From: Leifsonia poae
GTDB lineage: Bacteria > Actinomycetota > Actinomycetes > Actinomycetales > Microbacteriaceae
Reading direction: 5' to 3'
Assembly (NCBI RefSeq): GCF_020009625.1
Contig: NZ_JAIHLP010000002.1
Coordinates: forward strand, 620,001-684,000
DNA: 64,000 bases
The translations under genes were made by a program, and so were the position numbers. Below the pieces are notes generated by a model, which was not told the origin of the DNA, did no database searches, and worked only from the letters and a program-made list of their open reading frames with translations. Below, one piece after another: positions 18,464 through 28,980 of the stretch (position 1 is the stretch's first letter; each line of letters opens with the position of its first letter).

Positions 18464-18868
18464 TCAGTCGTCGCTCTTGGCGCCGGGCTTCTTGTGCGCC
18501 TCGTCGATCCGCTCACCGAACTCCGGCTCGGACAGCGGGATCGCGTGGTCTTGGTTGAGCTCGGCCACCGACGGCTCCGTCTCGTCGGCGGGCTCGTCGA
18601 CCTTGGGCTCGACGACGCGGGCGAGAACCTGACGGTGCACCTTGATGATGACTCCCGGCGTGGTCTCGACGAGAGCGGTGTTGTCGTCTTCATCGACGGA
18701 CAGCAGCTTGCCGTACATGCCGAAGTTGGTCATGACATCGGCGCCGGCGACCATCTTCGAGCGCGTCTCAGCCTGTTCCTTCTGGCGCTTACGGCTGTTG
18801 CGGAACATGAAGAAGATGAGCGCCGCCAGGACGACGACCATCACGATGGTTAAGGGGTCAATGGGCAT
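18464..18868 (-). CDS. yajC: Preprotein translocase accessory subunit YajC
   Basis: Single-pass membrane protein of the SecDF-YajC complex. The 134-aa product has a helix at about 5-23 (PLTIVMVVVLAALIFFMFRNSRKRQKEQ) and the YajC domain KMVAGADVMTNFGMYGKLLSVDEDDNTALVETTPGVIIKVHRQVLARVV, followed by a poorly conserved acidic tail. It lies between ruvB and secD in the usual actinobacterial order. Confidence 0.94.
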   Translation of the reverse strand: MPIDPLTIVMVVVLAALIFFMFRNSRKRQKEQAETRSKMVAGADVMTNFGMYGKLLSVDEDDNTALVETTPGVIIKVHRQVLARVVEPKVDEPADETEPSVAELNQDHAIPLSEPEFGERIDEAHKKPGAKSDD

Positions 18869-18924
18869 GAAGTCTGCCGAACCTTCCGGTGCGATTGTGG
18901 GAATGGCCGAGAGGCCAGCTTGAA

Positions 18925-19974
18925 TTATAAGTCATCCATCAGGGATGGTTGCTGTGAGAGCGCTTGCTGCGGGCCCGGAATCCCGAAATGCCGCCAGGCC
19001 GACGGGGTGGCCACGCGACCGCGCGGGGTTCTCGACAGCAGCCCGATACGCACCAGGAACGGCTCGACGACCGACTCTATCGTCTCGGACTCCTCCCCGA
19101 CCGACACAGCCAACGTGTTCAGCCCGACCGGACCACCGTCGAAGCGTTCGAGAATGGCGTGGAGCACCGCCCGGTCGAGCCGATCGAGCCCGAGCGCATC
19201 CACGTCGTAGAGCTCCAGCGCGGCGCGTACGGCGTGGATATCGGCACGCTGCCCGTGCACCAGGGCGTAGTCGCGAACACGCCGCAGCAGCCGATTGGCG
19301 ATTCGCGGCGTTCCTCGGCAGCGCCCGGCGATCTCCGCCAGCGCCTCCCGATCGACGTCGAACTCGAGCATCACGGCCGCTCGCGTGAGCACCTGGGTGA
19401 GCTCGGCCTCGTCGTAGAACTCCAGATGGGCGGTGAACCCGAACCGGTCACGCAGCGGGTTCGGCAGCAACCCCGATCTGGTCGTCGCACCCACCAGGGT
19501 GAACGGGGCGAGGTCGAGCGGGATCGAGGTCGCCCCTGCGCCCTTGCCCACCATGATGTCGATGCGGAAGTCCTCCATCGCCAGATAGAGCATCTCCTCG
19601 GCGGAGCGCGCCATGCGGTGGATCTCGTCGATGAAGAGCACCTCGCCCGGCGTCAGAGACGACAGCAGGGCAGCGAGATCGCCGGCGTGTTGGATGGCCG
19701 GGCCGCTCGACATCCGTAGCGGGCGTGCGCTCTCGTGCGCGACGATCATCGCGAGAGTCGTCTTTCCGAGTCCCGGAGGCCCTGCCAAGAGGATGTGGTC
19801 GGCGGTCCGATCCTGCATTTTAGCGGCGGTGAGCAGCAGCTGCAACTGCCCTCGCACCTTCGCCTGACCGACGAACTCGGCGAGCGAACGCGGTCGGAGT
19901 GCACCCTCGAACGCGAGCTCGGAGTCTGACTCCAGCTCGGGTGCGGTGAGATCCTCGTCGTCGGTCACGGTCAT
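18925..19974 (-). CDS. ruvB: Holliday junction branch-migration helicase RuvB
   Basis: Hexameric AAA+ motor that, with RuvA, moves Holliday junctions. Walker A GPPGLGKT at residues 65-72, Walker [11 protein letters not shown], sensor [18 protein letters not shown] with the arginine finger, and the C-terminal winged helix ([43 protein letters not shown]) are all present. 349 aa. Its ATG overlaps the ruvA stop by 4 bases. Confidence 0.98.
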   Translation of the reverse strand: MTVTDDEDLTAPELESDSELAFEGALRPRSLAEFVGQAKVRGQLQLLLTAAKMQDRTADHILLAGPPGLGKTTLAMIVAHESARPLRMSSGPAIQHAGDLAALLSSLTPGEVLFIDEIHRMARSAEEMLYLAMEDFRIDIMVGKGAGATSIPLDLAPFTLVGATTRSGLLPNPLRDRFGFTAHLEFYDEAELTQVLTRAAVMLEFDVDREALAEIAGRCRGTPRIANRLLRRVRDYALVHGQRADIHAVRAALELYDVDALGLDRLDRAVLHAILERFDGGPVGLNTLAVSVGEESETIESVVEPFLVRIGLLSRTPRGRVATPSAWRHFGIPGPQQALSQQPSLMDDL

Positions 19975-20594
19975 ACCCGCCCGGTCTGCGTGGCCGGCCC
20001 GAGACGGGCGAGTGTGAGACGCAGCAGCGTCTGAACACTGTCGCGCAGCTTCTCATCCGTGTCGGCGATGACCTCGGCCACGGCCTCCGCCGCCACCTTC
20101 TCTTGCCAACCGAGGCCGACGAGCGCGACGAGCACGCTGTCGCCGACGGACGACGGCGACCCGCCGTTCGCCGGAGCGGCGGGGGCGCGTCGCGTGACGA
20201 CGAGCTTGCCGGAGAGGGAGACGACGATGAGTTTTGCCGTCTTCGGGCCGATTCCCGAGACCTTGCGGAAGGGGGCGTCGTCGTCGGCCGCCACCGCATC
20301 TGCGATCTGGTCGGGCGAGAGCACGGCGAGGACACCGATGGCCGATTTCGGCCCCACGCCTGACACGCCGGTCAACAGGTCGAACACCTGCAACCGCTCG
20401 ATGTCGGCGAAGCCGAACAGCGAGAGCGCGTCTTCGCGGACGATGAGCGAGGTCAGCACGAAGGCCTCGTCGCCCACGCGCAGGGAGAGCACATGATCGG
20501 GGGTCAGCTGCACGGAGAACCCGACACCGCCGACCTCGATCACCGCCGTTCCCCCGCTGGCGGCGAGAACCGTGCCACGGAGAGAGGAGATCAC
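19971..20594 (-). CDS. ruvA: Holliday junction DNA helicase subunit RuvA
   Basis: DNA-binding tetramer that clamps the junction and recruits RuvB. 207 aa: N-terminal OB fold ([26 protein letters not shown]), two helix-hairpin-helix motifs ([16 protein letters not shown] and [17 protein letters not shown]), an Ala/Pro linker, and the C-terminal RuvB-binding domain ([19 protein letters not shown]). It overlaps ruvC and ruvB by 4 bases each. Confidence 0.97.
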   Translation of the reverse strand: MISSLRGTVLAASGGTAVIEVGGVGFSVQLTPDHVLSLRVGDEAFVLTSLIVREDALSLFGFADIERLQVFDLLTGVSGVGPKSAIGVLAVLSPDQIADAVAADDDAPFRKVSGIGPKTAKLIVVSLSGKLVVTRRAPAAPANGGSPSSVGDSVLVALVGLGWQEKVAAEAVAEVIADTDEKLRDSVQTLLRLTLARLGPATQTGRV

Positions 20595-21181
20595 CTGGCC
20601 AGCCTACGGGGCCCCGCCGACGCCCGCCCCGAACGCTCCGCGGCGCGCCACGCGGCCTGAGCCGGCGTGAGCTCGGCACCATCGGCGCCGCCGGTCGCCG
20701 GCGGTGCGCCGCGCCAGGCGTGACAGATCGCGATCGCGAGCGCATCCGCGGCGTCGGCGGGTTTCGGCACCTCCGCGAGCCCGAGGATGCGCGCCACCAT
20801 CGCCTGAACCTGCTTCTTGTCGGCGGCACCGTACCCCGTGATCGCCGCCTTCACCTCGCTCGGGGTGTGCAGGGCGACGGTGAGGCCGCGCTTGGCGGCC
20901 GCGTGGAGCGCCACACCACTCACCTGGGCGACACCCATGACGGTGTGGAGGTTGTGCTGCGCGAAGACCCGCTCAATCGCCACCACGGCCGGGCCGTGCT
21001 CATCAAGCAGGTCTTCGATTCCGGATCCGACGGCGAGAAGACGCTGTTCCAGCGGCATCGTCGGCGGCGTGCGGATGACCGTGACGGCCACCAGCGTCGC
21101 CCGCCGATCGGGGCGCACGTCGACGACCCCGACACCGCAGCGTGTGAGTCCCGGGTCGATGCCCAGAACCCGGAGCGTCAT
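20591..21181 (-). CDS. ruvC: Crossover junction endodeoxyribonuclease RuvC
   Basis: Resolves Holliday junctions by paired nicks. The 196-aa protein has the catalytic acidic set: Asp9 in [14 protein letters not shown], the glutamate in [13 protein letters not shown], and the pair in [15 protein letters not shown]. The C-terminal ~25 residues after [12 protein letters not shown] are not conserved in the family. First of the ruvCAB trio, 12 bases after yebC. Confidence 0.97.
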   Translation of the reverse strand: MTLRVLGIDPGLTRCGVGVVDVRPDRRATLVAVTVIRTPPTMPLEQRLLAVGSGIEDLLDEHGPAVVAIERVFAQHNLHTVMGVAQVSGVALHAAAKRGLTVALHTPSEVKAAITGYGAADKKQVQAMVARILGLAEVPKPADAADALAIAICHAWRGAPPATGGADGAELTPAQAAWRAAERSGRASAGPRRLAR

Positions 21182-21193
21182 GGCGTCTCCCGC

Positions 21194-21952
21194 TTACTCG
21201 GCCTCGAGCTCGGCCTGCACCTCGGGGGTGAGATCGAGATTGGTGTAGACGTTCTGCACATCGTCCGAGTCTTCGAGCGCGTCGATGAGGCGGAAGACCT
21301 TGCGCGCGGTCTCGGCATCGGCTTCGACGTTGACCGTGGCGACGAACTCGACGTCGGCCGAGTCGTAATCGATGCCGGCCTCCTGCAGCGCCGTGCGCAC
21401 GGCGACCAGATCGGTCGCCTCGGTGAGGACCTCGAAGCTCTCGCCCCGGTCCGTCACATCTTCGGCTCCGGCGTCGAGCACGGCCGCGAGCACGTCGTCT
21501 TCCGTGACGCCATCGGCGTGCGGTACGACGATGACACCCTTGCGGTGGAAGTTGTATGCGACGCTGCCCGGGTCGGCCATGGTGCCGCCGTTACGCGTCA
21601 TCGCGGTGCGCACCTCGGCGGCCGCGCGGTTCTTGTTCTCGGTGAGGCACTCGATCAACAGGGCGACGCCGTTGGAGCCGTAACCCTCGTACATGATCGT
21701 CGAGTAGTCGATCGACTCACCGCTGAGCCCGGCACCGCGTTTGATCGCGCGATCGATGTTGTCGTTCGGGACCGAGGTCTTCTTGGCCTTCTGAACCGCG
21801 TCGACGAGCGTCGGGTTGCCCGACATGTCGGCTCCGCCCATCTTGGCGGCGACCTCGATGTTCTTGATGAGCTTCGCGAACGACTTCGCCCGACGCTGGT
21901 CGATGACGGCCTTCTTGTGCTTGGTCGTTGCCCATTTGGAATGCCCGGACAC
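21194..21952 (-). CDS. YebC/PmpR family regulatory protein
   Basis: YebC-type protein, 252 aa, starting [40 protein letters not shown] and containing the family's [15 protein letters not shown] segment ([17 protein letters not shown]), [23 protein letters not shown] and [16 protein letters not shown]. The family includes transcription factors and, more recently, translation factors that relieve ribosome stalling; which applies here cannot be told. It begins the yebC-ruvCAB-yajC-secDF block. Confidence 0.93.
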   Translation of the reverse strand: MSGHSKWATTKHKKAVIDQRRAKSFAKLIKNIEVAAKMGGADMSGNPTLVDAVQKAKKTSVPNDNIDRAIKRGAGLSGESIDYSTIMYEGYGSNGVALLIECLTENKNRAAAEVRTAMTRNGGTMADPGSVAYNFHRKGVIVVPHADGVTEDDVLAAVLDAGAEDVTDRGESFEVLTEATDLVAVRTALQEAGIDYDSADVEFVATVNVEADAETARKVFRLIDALEDSDDVQNVYTNLDLTPEVQAELEAE

Positions 21953-21986
21953 TGTGCTCCCTCACCTACGTCTAAAGATCCTGTCC

Positions 21987-21992
21987 ATTGTA
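21987..21992 (-). promoter_or_regulatory. Candidate -10 box of the yebC-ruv-sec block
   Basis: On the minus strand TACAAT, one base from the TATAAT consensus, sits 35 bases upstream of the yebC ATG, which would give a short leader of about 28 bases. No recognisable -35 hexamer lies at the right distance in the GC-rich sequence before it. Confidence 0.35.
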
Positions 21993-22042
21993 GAGCCTCG
22001 CCCCGGGCTCCCCCGCGCGTCTCCATGGGCTTCCCGCACGGA

Positions 22043-22552
22043 TCACAGCTGCCGAGTGACGTCCAGCCCCGCTTCGGCGATGATGCGCGAGGCCGTCTCA
22101 GCCGCGCTGCTCGACGAATCGACGAGACGCTCGTCGATACCGTCGAGGAGGTCGCGCTCCACGTACCAGCGCCGCAGCTCGTCTGCGCCGAACGAGCCCG
22201 CCTTGTCACGCGAGGCGTGACGTACCACCGTCACCTCGAAGGGGATGTCGAAGTAGTAGAACCACGAATCGACGCCGTCGATCGATGCCAGGGTCGCCAG
22301 GAGCGATGTGTAACGATCGCGGCTCAGAATCCCGTCGAGCACGACGGCCGGGGATGCAGTCAGCGCGTAGCGCGCCACGAGTTCGATGAGGTCGGTATTC
22401 GCGCCGTCGTTCGTCTCGCGCGCGCCCAGCACGCCCCGGCGCAGATAGTCCTGCTCCACGAGCGCGACCCCCTCGCCGAGACGCTCCCGCAGCAGCCGCG
22501 CGACCGTCGACTTGCCCGAGCCGGCATTGCCGCGGAGCACGATCAGCTTCAC
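22043..22552 (-). CDS. Small P-loop kinase / AAA_33-type ATPase
   Basis: A 169-aa P-loop protein starting [21 protein letters not shown] (Walker A GNAGSGKST), with VALVEQDYLRR, VVLDGILSRDRY as the likely Walker B region, and a C-terminal helical part. This is the layout of small predicted kinases related to chloramphenicol phosphotransferase and zeta-toxin kinases; the substrate is unknown. The GTG start at 22552 overlaps the pdxT stop by 4 bases (GTGA), so it is translationally coupled to PLP synthesis. A longer frame to 22900 is only the antisense-free extension through pdxT and is not used. Confidence 0.8.
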   Translation of the reverse strand: MKLIVLRGNAGSGKSTVARLLRERLGEGVALVEQDYLRRGVLGARETNDGANTDLIELVARYALTASPAVVLDGILSRDRYTSLLATLASIDGVDSWFYYFDIPFEVTVVRHASRDKAGSFGADELRRWYVERDLLDGIDERLVDSSSSAAETASRIIAEAGLDVTRQL

Positions 22553-23142
22553 GCTGAGCGCACCTTGCCGAGGAAGTACTCGTGGAACCGCATCTCCCCC
22601 GTGATCTCCGGATGGAAGGACGTGCCCACGAGGTTGCCCTGTTCCACCGCGACGACGCGCCCATCGGCCAGGTTCGCCAACGACGTCGCCTTCGGCCCGA
22701 CGCTTTCCACGATCGGAGCCCGGATGAAGACGGCGTGCATCGGCGAGTCGCCGACCGCCGGCACATCCAGGTCGGTCTCGAACGAGTCGAGCTGCGAGCC
22801 GAAGGCGTTGCGGCGCACCGAGACGTCGAGCCCGCCCAGGCTCTGCTGACCGGTGATCCCGTCGAGGACGCGATCGGCGAGCATGATCAGCCCGGCACAC
22901 GTTCCGTACACCGGAAGACCGTCGGCGATGGCCTGCTTCAGCGGTTCGGCGAGACCGAAGGTGCGCGACAGCTTGTCCATGACGCTCGACTCGCCACCGG
23001 GAATCACCAGGCCGCCCACGTCGGCGAGCTCGGCGGCGCGCCGCACCGGGACGACGTCCGCACCGAGCTCACGCAATACGGCGATGTGCTCGCGGACGTC
23101 GCCCTGCAGGGCGAGGACGCCGACGCGGGGGCTACCAGCCAC
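22549..23142 (-). CDS. pdxT: PLP synthase glutaminase subunit PdxT
   Basis: Class I glutaminase feeding ammonia to PdxS for de novo pyridoxal 5'-phosphate. From the GTG at 23142 the 197-aa product begins [18 protein letters not shown], and contains [14 protein letters not shown], the nucleophile in [13 protein letters not shown], and the His/Glu pair in TSFHPEITG. The start is inferred from family length; the frame continues to 23169. It overlaps the end of pdxS by 11 bases. Confidence 0.95.
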   Translation of the reverse strand: MAGSPRVGVLALQGDVREHIAVLRELGADVVPVRRAAELADVGGLVIPGGESSVMDKLSRTFGLAEPLKQAIADGLPVYGTCAGLIMLADRVLDGITGQQSLGGLDVSVRRNAFGSQLDSFETDLDVPAVGDSPMHAVFIRAPIVESVGPKATSLANLADGRVVAVEQGNLVGTSFHPEITGEMRFHEYFLGKVRSA

Positions 23143-24034
23143 GCTCGGAGAGGCGGTGCGGTGCGGCAAGGTCGGACACGTTGATGCCGACCATCGCCTC
23201 GCCCAGACCGCGCGACACGTCTGCGATGACCGACGGGTCGTCGTAGAACGTCGTCGCCTTCACGACCGCCGCGGCGCGCTGCGCCGGGTTGCCGGACTTG
23301 AAGATGCCCGAACCGACGAAGACACCGTCGGCGCCCAGCTGCATCATCATCGCCGCGTCGGCCGGTGTGGCGACACCGCCCGCAGTGAACAGCACGACCG
23401 GCAGCGTGCCGGTCTCGGCGACCTCGACGACGAGGTCGTACGGGGCCTGGAGCTCCTTGGCGGCGACGTAGAGCTCGTCTTTGCTCATCGAACTCAGCGC
23501 GGCGATCTCCGACTTGATCTTGCGGATGTGCTTGGTCGCCTCCGAGACGTCGCCGGTGCCGGCCTCGCCCTTCGAGCGGATCATCGCCGCGCCCTCGTTG
23601 ATGCGGCGGAGTGCCTCACCGAGATTGGTGGCGCCGCAAACGAACGGCACGGTGAAGCCCCACTTGTCGATGTGGTTCACGTAGTCGGCCGGGCTCAGCA
23701 CCTCGGACTCGTCGATGTAGTCCACGTCGAGGGCCTGGAGCACCTGCGCCTCGACGAAGTGGCCGATGCGGGCCTTCGCCATGACCGGGATGGAGACCTC
23801 GGCGATGATCGCCTCGATCAGGTCGGGGTCGCTCATCCGGGCGACGCCGCCCTGCGAGCGGATGTCGGCCGGAACGCGCTCGAGCGCCATCACGGCGACG
23901 GCTCCGGCATCTTCGGCGATGCGAGCCTGCTCGGGCGTCACGACGTCCATGATGACGCCGCCCTTGAGCATTTCGGCCAGTCCGCGCTTGACGCGGTTCG
24001 ATCCGGTGGCGGTGCCCTGTTCCGTGTCTGTCAT
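23132..24034 (-). CDS. pdxS: PLP synthase lyase subunit PdxS
   Basis: Forms PLP from ribose 5-phosphate, glyceraldehyde 3-phosphate and PdxT-supplied ammonia. The 300-aa TIM barrel shows [45 protein letters not shown], the lysine segment [23 protein letters not shown], and the phosphate site [33 protein letters not shown] at 24034 has GAGAGGA 7 bases upstream; an upstream in-frame extension to 24106 lacks support. Confidence 0.98.
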   Translation of the reverse strand: MTDTEQGTATGSNRVKRGLAEMLKGGVIMDVVTPEQARIAEDAGAVAVMALERVPADIRSQGGVARMSDPDLIEAIIAEVSIPVMAKARIGHFVEAQVLQALDVDYIDESEVLSPADYVNHIDKWGFTVPFVCGATNLGEALRRINEGAAMIRSKGEAGTGDVSEATKHIRKIKSEIAALSSMSKDELYVAAKELQAPYDLVVEVAETGTLPVVLFTAGGVATPADAAMMMQLGADGVFVGSGIFKSGNPAQRAAAVVKATTFYDDPSVIADVSRGLGEAMVGINVSDLAAPHRLSERGW

Positions 24035-24060
24035 CGAAAGTCCTCTCGTCGGGAACAAAG

Positions 24061-24075
24061 ATAGGTTTGACCTAT
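24061..24075. promoter_or_regulatory. 15-bp palindrome between pdxS and the MocR regulator
   Basis: ATAGGTTTGACCTAT: perfect 6-bp arms around TTG, in the 95-base region separating the divergent pdxS and MocR-type genes. It lies about 27 bases before the pdxS start and overlaps a TTGACC hexamer pointing toward the regulator gene. Position and symmetry make it the best candidate operator for the adjacent regulator. Confidence 0.55.
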
Positions 24076-24129
24076 GCCAAACGATAGCACTCCGGATCCG
24101 GCTCACTAGACTCGACTTCCGGGAGCGAA

Positions 24130-25470
24130 ATGGACGAGACGAGCATCACGGGAACGACCGCGGCGGAGATCGCAGCGAGTGTGCGCGCCCTCCACGAACG
24201 CGGCGCCCTGCGTACGGGAGACGCCCTCCCCCCGGTGCGCGAGCTCGCCGCCCTTCTCAGCGTGAACCGCAACACGGCCGTCGCGGCGTACCGTCTGCTG
24301 GCGCAAGCCGGTGTTGTCGTCGCCCGAGGCCGGGCCGGCACGGTCGTCGCTGGCCACGAGGCCGTCGCTCAGGAGGGCTACACGGCCGATACCGTGCTGC
24401 GCGACATCGGCACGGGGAACCCGGACCCCCACCGCATCCCGAACCCGTCGACCGCGCTCGCCGGCGCGATCGGTCGACCTGTGCTCTACGGCGAGCCGGT
24501 CATCGACCCGGCCCTCGAGTCGCGCGCCCTCGACTGGGTGCGCGACGACCTCCCCGGGCGGGACCTCCGGATCACCGTCACCAGCGGTGCCGCGGATGCC
24601 GTCGAACGACTGCTCGCCCAATCCCTGCTCCGCGACGACGCCGTCGCCCTCGAAGACCCCTGCTTCCTCGCCAGCATCCACACCGTGCGCCTCGGGGGCT
24701 ACCGCGCCGTTCCGGTGCCGGTCGATGACGAGGGGATGACGGTCGACGGAGTCCGCGCCGCCCTCGACGCGGGCGTCCGCGCGATCATCTGCACCCCGCG
24801 CGCCCAGAACCCGACCGGGGCGACGCTCTCCCCCCGACGCGCTGCCGCCTTGCGTGCCCTGCTGGCGGATCATCCGTACGTGCTCGTCATCGAGGACGAC
24901 CACTACTCGATGCTCTCCCAACGGGTCTACGAGACGCTCATCGGCCCGGATCACCGGCGCTTCGCCCTGGTCCGCTCCGTGTCGAAGTTCCTCGGCCCGG
25001 ATATGTGCCTCGCTGTCGCCGCGACCGATCCCGAGACGGCAGAACGCCTCGCCCTCCGCCTCAGCCCCGGCACGACCTGGGTGAGCCACCTGCTTCAGCG
25101 TCTCGTGCTCGCCCAGCTCATCGACGAGACGGCCTTGGCCGAGATCGCCGCCGCCGGGCGCCACTACGCCGAACGCAACGCCTCCTTCGCGGCCCGCCTC
25201 GCCGATCGGGGACTCCCGGCCGAGGCCCAGGACGGCCTCAACCTCTGGGTGACCCTGCCGATCGAGGCGAGGATCGTCGCCGAGCGTCTCACCCGGCGCG
25301 GTTGGCTCGCCCGAACCGGAGACGAGTTCGTTGTGGGCGAGCGGGCGGCACCGTCCCACCATCTGCGGTTGACCGTCCACGACCTCGAGGAGGAGGAGAC
25401 CGCGCGTCTCCTCGACGACCTCGCGGACGCCACGCACGAAGCCTGGAACGGGGCCACCTCCGTGGGATGA
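24130..25470 (+). CDS. pdxR: MocR/GntR-type PLP-dependent regulator, probable PdxR
   Basis: Fusion of a GntR winged helix (about 1-75: [50 protein letters not shown]) with a fold-type I aminotransferase domain ([32 protein letters not shown], and the PLP lysine in VRSVSKFLG). MocR proteins of this kind sense PLP. Being divergent from pdxS and 12 bases ahead of pdxY, it most likely activates PLP synthesis when PLP is low, as characterised PdxR proteins do. The gene symbol is an inference from context. Confidence 0.85.
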   Translation: MDETSITGTTAAEIAASVRALHERGALRTGDALPPVRELAALLSVNRNTAVAAYRLLAQAGVVVARGRAGTVVAGHEAVAQEGYTADTVLRDIGTGNPDPHRIPNPSTALAGAIGRPVLYGEPVIDPALESRALDWVRDDLPGRDLRITVTSGAADAVERLLAQSLLRDDAVALEDPCFLASIHTVRLGGYRAVPVPVDDEGMTVDGVRAALDAGVRAIICTPRAQNPTGATLSPRRAAALRALLADHPYVLVIEDDHYSMLSQRVYETLIGPDHRRFALVRSVSKFLGPDMCLAVAATDPETAERLALRLSPGTTWVSHLLQRLVLAQLIDETALAEIAAAGRHYAERNASFAARLADRGLPAEAQDGLNLWVTLPIEARIVAERLTRRGWLARTGDEFVVGERAAPSHHLRLTVHDLEEEETARLLDDLADATHEAWNGATSVG

Positions 25471-25482
25471 GAGGATCGGAGG

Positions 25483-26334
25483 ATGAAGATCCTGTCGATC
25501 CAGTCCGCTGTGGCCTACGGCCATGTGGGCAACTCCGCCGCCGTGTTCCCGCTCCAGCGCATCGGCGTCGAAGTCCTCCCCGTCTACACCGTGAACTTCT
25601 CCAATCACACGGGATACGGCGCCTGGCGTGGGCCGCTCATCGCTCCGGACGATGTGCGCGCCGTGATCACGGGCATCGAGGAGCGCGGGGTGCTGGGGCA
25701 GATCGACGCCGTCCTGTCCGGCTACCAGGGCAGCGAGGGCATCGGCGATGTCATCATCGACGCGGTGTCGCGGGTCAAGGCCGCCAACCCCGACGCCGTC
25801 TACGCCTGCGATCCGGTCATGGGGAACGCGGCCTCCGGCTGCTTCGTCGCACCGGCGATCCCCGAGCTGCTGCGCGAACGTGTCGTCCCCGTCGCCGACA
25901 TCATCACACCCAACCAATTCGAACTCGGCTACCTCACCGGCACCTCCCCCGACACGCTGGAGTCCACGCTGGCCTCGGTCGATGCCGCTCGGGCCATGGG
26001 CCCGCGAACGGTGCTCGTGACGAGCGTCGAGCGGCCGGATCGCCCCGCCAACACGATCGAGATGCTCGCGGTCGACGACGCGGGCGCCTGGATCGTCGAG
26101 ACCCCGCGACTGCCGATGAAGGCGAACGGGTCGGGCGATGTCACGGCCGCCCTGTTCACCGCTCACTACCTGCGCAGCGGTGAGGCCGAGACCGCGCTGC
26201 GCAAGACGGTGTCGAGCGTCTACGACCTTCTGGCTCGCACGCTGGAATCCGGCGAACGGGAACTGCAGCTCATCGAGTCACAGGAGTTCTACGCCGACCC
26301 GCGCGAGCAGTTCGCGGTGCGACACGTCCGCTGA
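25483..26334 (+). CDS. pdxY: Pyridoxal kinase PdxY
   Basis: Salvage kinase phosphorylating pyridoxal to PLP. The 283-aa ribokinase-fold protein begins MKILSIQSAVAYGHVGNSAAVFPLQRIGVEVLPVYTVNFSNHTGYG, a near-signature PdxY start, with CDPVMGN, the NQFELGYLTG segment and the anion-hole/catalytic region MKANGSGDVTAALF. GAGGA 7 bases upstream supports the start. It shares a transcript with the MocR regulator and converges on the HIT gene. Confidence 0.95.
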   Translation: MKILSIQSAVAYGHVGNSAAVFPLQRIGVEVLPVYTVNFSNHTGYGAWRGPLIAPDDVRAVITGIEERGVLGQIDAVLSGYQGSEGIGDVIIDAVSRVKAANPDAVYACDPVMGNAASGCFVAPAIPELLRERVVPVADIITPNQFELGYLTGTSPDTLESTLASVDAARAMGPRTVLVTSVERPDRPANTIEMLAVDDAGAWIVETPRLPMKANGSGDVTAALFTAHYLRSGEAETALRKTVSSVYDLLARTLESGERELQLIESQEFYADPREQFAVRHVR

Positions 26335-26380
26335 CCGGCAGGCCGGATGACCAGCAGGCCGGATGACCGGCAGGCCGAGC
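26333..26380. repeat. Three 16-bp tandem repeats after pdxY
   Basis: GACCGGCAGGCCGGAT, GACCAGCAGGCCGGAT and GACCGGCAGGCCGAGC follow one another starting inside the pdxY stop codon, in the gap between convergent pdxY and the HIT gene. Each unit contains an internal GCCGGC-like symmetry, so the RNA may fold as a terminator. Confidence 0.75.
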
Positions 26381-26396
26381 GGCGACGAAACCCCCG

Positions 26397-26999
26397 TCAG
26401 TCCGTCGGCCAGGCCGCCGCGAGCGAAGCGCGCACATCGCCGAGCAGCTGCGGGAGCGCCTTGGTCTTCGCGATGATCGGCAGGAAGTTCGCATCCTGGG
26501 CCCAGCGCGGCACGATGTGCTGATGCAGGTGCGCCGCGATACCGGCCCCCGCGACGGCACCCTGATTCATCCCGAGGTTGAAGCCGTCGTTGTGCGACAC
26601 CTCGCGGATGACGCGCATGGCGGTCTGGGTGATCGACCCGATCTCGGCGACCTCCTCCGGCGTCGCCTCGTCGTAGAGGGCGATGTGGCGGTACGGGCAC
26701 ACCAGCAGGTGCCCGCTGTTGTAGGGGAACAGGTTGAGTAGCGCATAGGCGTGCTCGCCGCGGGCGACGATGAGGGCGTCCGCGTCGCTCAGGGTCGGGG
26801 CCACGCAGAACGGGCAGTCGTCCCTGTCGGGCTGCTGGCCGTTCTGGATGTAGACCATGCGGTGGGGCGTCCAGAGCCGCTGGAACTCATCGGGCACCCC
26901 GACCAGGGTGCCGGGGTCGTCGATGCGGACCGTCTCCGGCGCGTCATCGTCTCCCCCGGCCTCCTGGCCGTCGTAGTCGTGGATGCTCAGTCGAGCCAT
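26397..26999 (-). CDS. HIT-domain nucleotide hydrolase/phosphorylase
   Basis: Histidine-triad protein of 200 aa. The first HIT part is [44 protein letters not shown], the triad is HLHQHIV near residue 143. The long CPFC-containing N-terminus fits the actinobacterial Ap4A phosphorylase-like HIT proteins rather than HinT. It begins 13 bases inside the 3' end of thrS, which precedes it on the same strand. Confidence 0.9.
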   Translation of the reverse strand: MARLSIHDYDGQEAGGDDDAPETVRIDDPGTLVGVPDEFQRLWTPHRMVYIQNGQQPDRDDCPFCVAPTLSDADALIVARGEHAYALLNLFPYNSGHLLVCPYRHIALYDEATPEEVAEIGSITQTAMRVIREVSHNDGFNLGMNQGAVAGAGIAAHLHQHIVPRWAQDANFLPIIAKTKALPQLLGDVRASLAAAWPTD

Positions 27000-28969
27000 G
27001 CGGTGTCGACCTGCTCGTGCTTCTCGATCGCCCCCACGATGCGCTCGATCGCTTCGTCGATCGTCACGCCGTTGCGCTGGGTGCCGTCGCGGAACCGGAA
27101 GCTGACCGTGGCGGCCGCCGCATCCTCTTCACCCACGATCAGCTGGAACGGCACTTTGGCTTTGGTGTGCGTGCGGATCTTCTTCTGCATCCGGTCGTCG
27201 GAGTGGTCGACCTCGGCTCGCACTCCGCGGGCCTTCAGCCGCGAGATCACGTCGTCGAGGAACGTGCCGTAGGCATCGGCGACCGGGATGCCCACCACCT
27301 GCACCGGCGAGAGCCACACCGGGAACGCGCCGGCATAGTGCTCCAGCAGGATGGCGAAGAACCGTTCGATGGAGCCGAGCAGGGCACGGTGGATCATCGC
27401 CGGCTGTTTGCGGGTGCCATCGGCCGCGGTGTACTCCAGCTCGAACAGCTCCGGCTGGTTGAAGTCGAGTTGCACGGTGGAAAGCTGCCAGGTGCGGCCG
27501 ATCGCATCCCTCGCCTGAACGGAGATCTTCGGGCCGTAGAACGCGGCGCCGCCGGGGTCGGCCACAAGATCGAGGCCCGACTCCACAGCGACCTGCCGCA
27601 GCGTCTCGGTGGCCTGCTCCCAGCTCTCGTCGGAGCCGACGTACTTGTCGGGATCTTTCGTCGACAGTTCGAGATAGAAGTTGTCGAGACCGTAGCCGCG
27701 CAGCGTCTCCAGCACGAACTCGAGCTGGCGCGCGACCTCGTCCTTGATCTGATCGTCGGTCACATAGATGTGGGCGTCATCCTGGGTGAGACCCCGCACA
27801 CGGGTCAGGCCCGAGAGCGTTCCGCTCTTCTCATAGCGGTAGACCGTGCCGAACTCGGCAAGACGCAGCGGGAGCTCCCGGTAGCTGCGGCCGCGGGCCC
27901 GGAAGATCAGGTTGTGCATCGGGCAGTTCATGGGCTTCAGGTAGTAGTCCTGCCCCTGCCGGGTGACGTGCCCGTCGGCGTCGATCTCCTCGTCGAGGTG
28001 CATGGCCGGGAACATGCCCTCCTTGTACCAGTTGAGGTGCTGGCTGATCTCGTACAGGCGGCCCTTGGTGATGTGGGGCGTGTTCACGAGCTCGTAGTCG
28101 TTCGCGATGAGCCGCTCCCGCATGAAGTTCTCGATCTCGTTGCGGATGATGCCGCCCTTGGGGTGGAACACCGCCAGGCCCGAGCCGATCTCCTCGGGGA
28201 AACTGAACAGGTCGAGTTCGGCGCCCAGCTTGCGGTGGTCGCGTTTCGCTGCCTCCTCCATACGCAGCTGGTAGGCGCGCAGCTCATCCTTGGTCGGCCA
28301 GGCCGTGCCGTAGACGCGCTGCAACTGCTTGTTCTTCTCGTTTCCCCGCCAATATGCCGCAGCGACACGGGTGAGCGCCCAGCCGTTCCCGATCATGCGG
28401 GTGTTCGGCAGGTGCGGACCGCGGCAGAGATCCTTCCAGACCGTCTCGCCGGTCTTCGGGTCGACATTGTCGTAGATGGTCAGCTCGGCGCCGCCCACCT
28501 CGACGTTCTCGCTCTCGTCGAACGCCGGGGTGTCACCGTGGACGGCGCCGCCCTTGAGACCGATCAACTCGAGCTTGTACGGTTCGCCCGCCAGTTCGGC
28601 GCGGGCCTCGTCGTCCGTGACGACGCGGCGCACGAACCGCTGGCCGGCGCGCACGATGCGCGACATCTCCTTGTCCAGCGCCTTCAGATCTTCCGGCGTG
28701 AACGCCTCGACGACGTCGAAGTCGTAGTAGAACCCGTCGGTGATGGGCGGGCCGATCCCCAGCTTCGCCTCCGGGTTGATCGACTGCACCGCCTGAGCGA
28801 GCACATGCGCGGTGGAGTGGCGGAGGATGCTCAACCCGTCGGCCGAGTCGATGGTCACCGGCTCGACGGCATCCGTGGTCGTGACCTGCGTGGCGAGATC
28901 TTTCAGTTCGCCGTTGACGCGCATCGCGACAACGGAACGGTCGGTGAAGAGCTCGAAGCCGTCAGCCAC
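26987..28969 (-). CDS. thrS: Threonine--tRNA ligase
   Basis: Class II synthetase charging tRNA-Thr. From the GTG at 28969 the 660-aa enzyme has an N-terminal TGS domain, the editing domain ([14 protein letters not shown]), and the catalytic core with its zinc-binding cysteine in [28 protein letters not shown], then the C-terminal anticodon-binding domain ([19 protein letters not shown]). AGGAG lies 8 bases before this GTG; the frame continues to 29005 without a better site. Its leader holds a notable inverted repeat. Confidence 0.96.
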   Translation of the reverse strand: MADGFELFTDRSVVAMRVNGELKDLATQVTTTDAVEPVTIDSADGLSILRHSTAHVLAQAVQSINPEAKLGIGPPITDGFYYDFDVVEAFTPEDLKALDKEMSRIVRAGQRFVRRVVTDDEARAELAGEPYKLELIGLKGGAVHGDTPAFDESENVEVGGAELTIYDNVDPKTGETVWKDLCRGPHLPNTRMIGNGWALTRVAAAYWRGNEKNKQLQRVYGTAWPTKDELRAYQLRMEEAAKRDHRKLGAELDLFSFPEEIGSGLAVFHPKGGIIRNEIENFMRERLIANDYELVNTPHITKGRLYEISQHLNWYKEGMFPAMHLDEEIDADGHVTRQGQDYYLKPMNCPMHNLIFRARGRSYRELPLRLAEFGTVYRYEKSGTLSGLTRVRGLTQDDAHIYVTDDQIKDEVARQLEFVLETLRGYGLDNFYLELSTKDPDKYVGSDESWEQATETLRQVAVESGLDLVADPGGAAFYGPKISVQARDAIGRTWQLSTVQLDFNQPELFELEYTAADGTRKQPAMIHRALLGSIERFFAILLEHYAGAFPVWLSPVQVVGIPVADAYGTFLDDVISRLKARGVRAEVDHSDDRMQKKIRTHTKAKVPFQLIVGEEDAAAATVSFRFRDGTQRNGVTIDEAIERIVGAIEKHEQVDTAWLD

Positions 28970-28980
28970 CTTTTCCACTC

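Noticed and set aside
24106..26166. 686-codon open frame on the minus strand
   Set aside because: Shadow of the MocR regulator and pdxY genes; those have catalytic motifs, this one has none.
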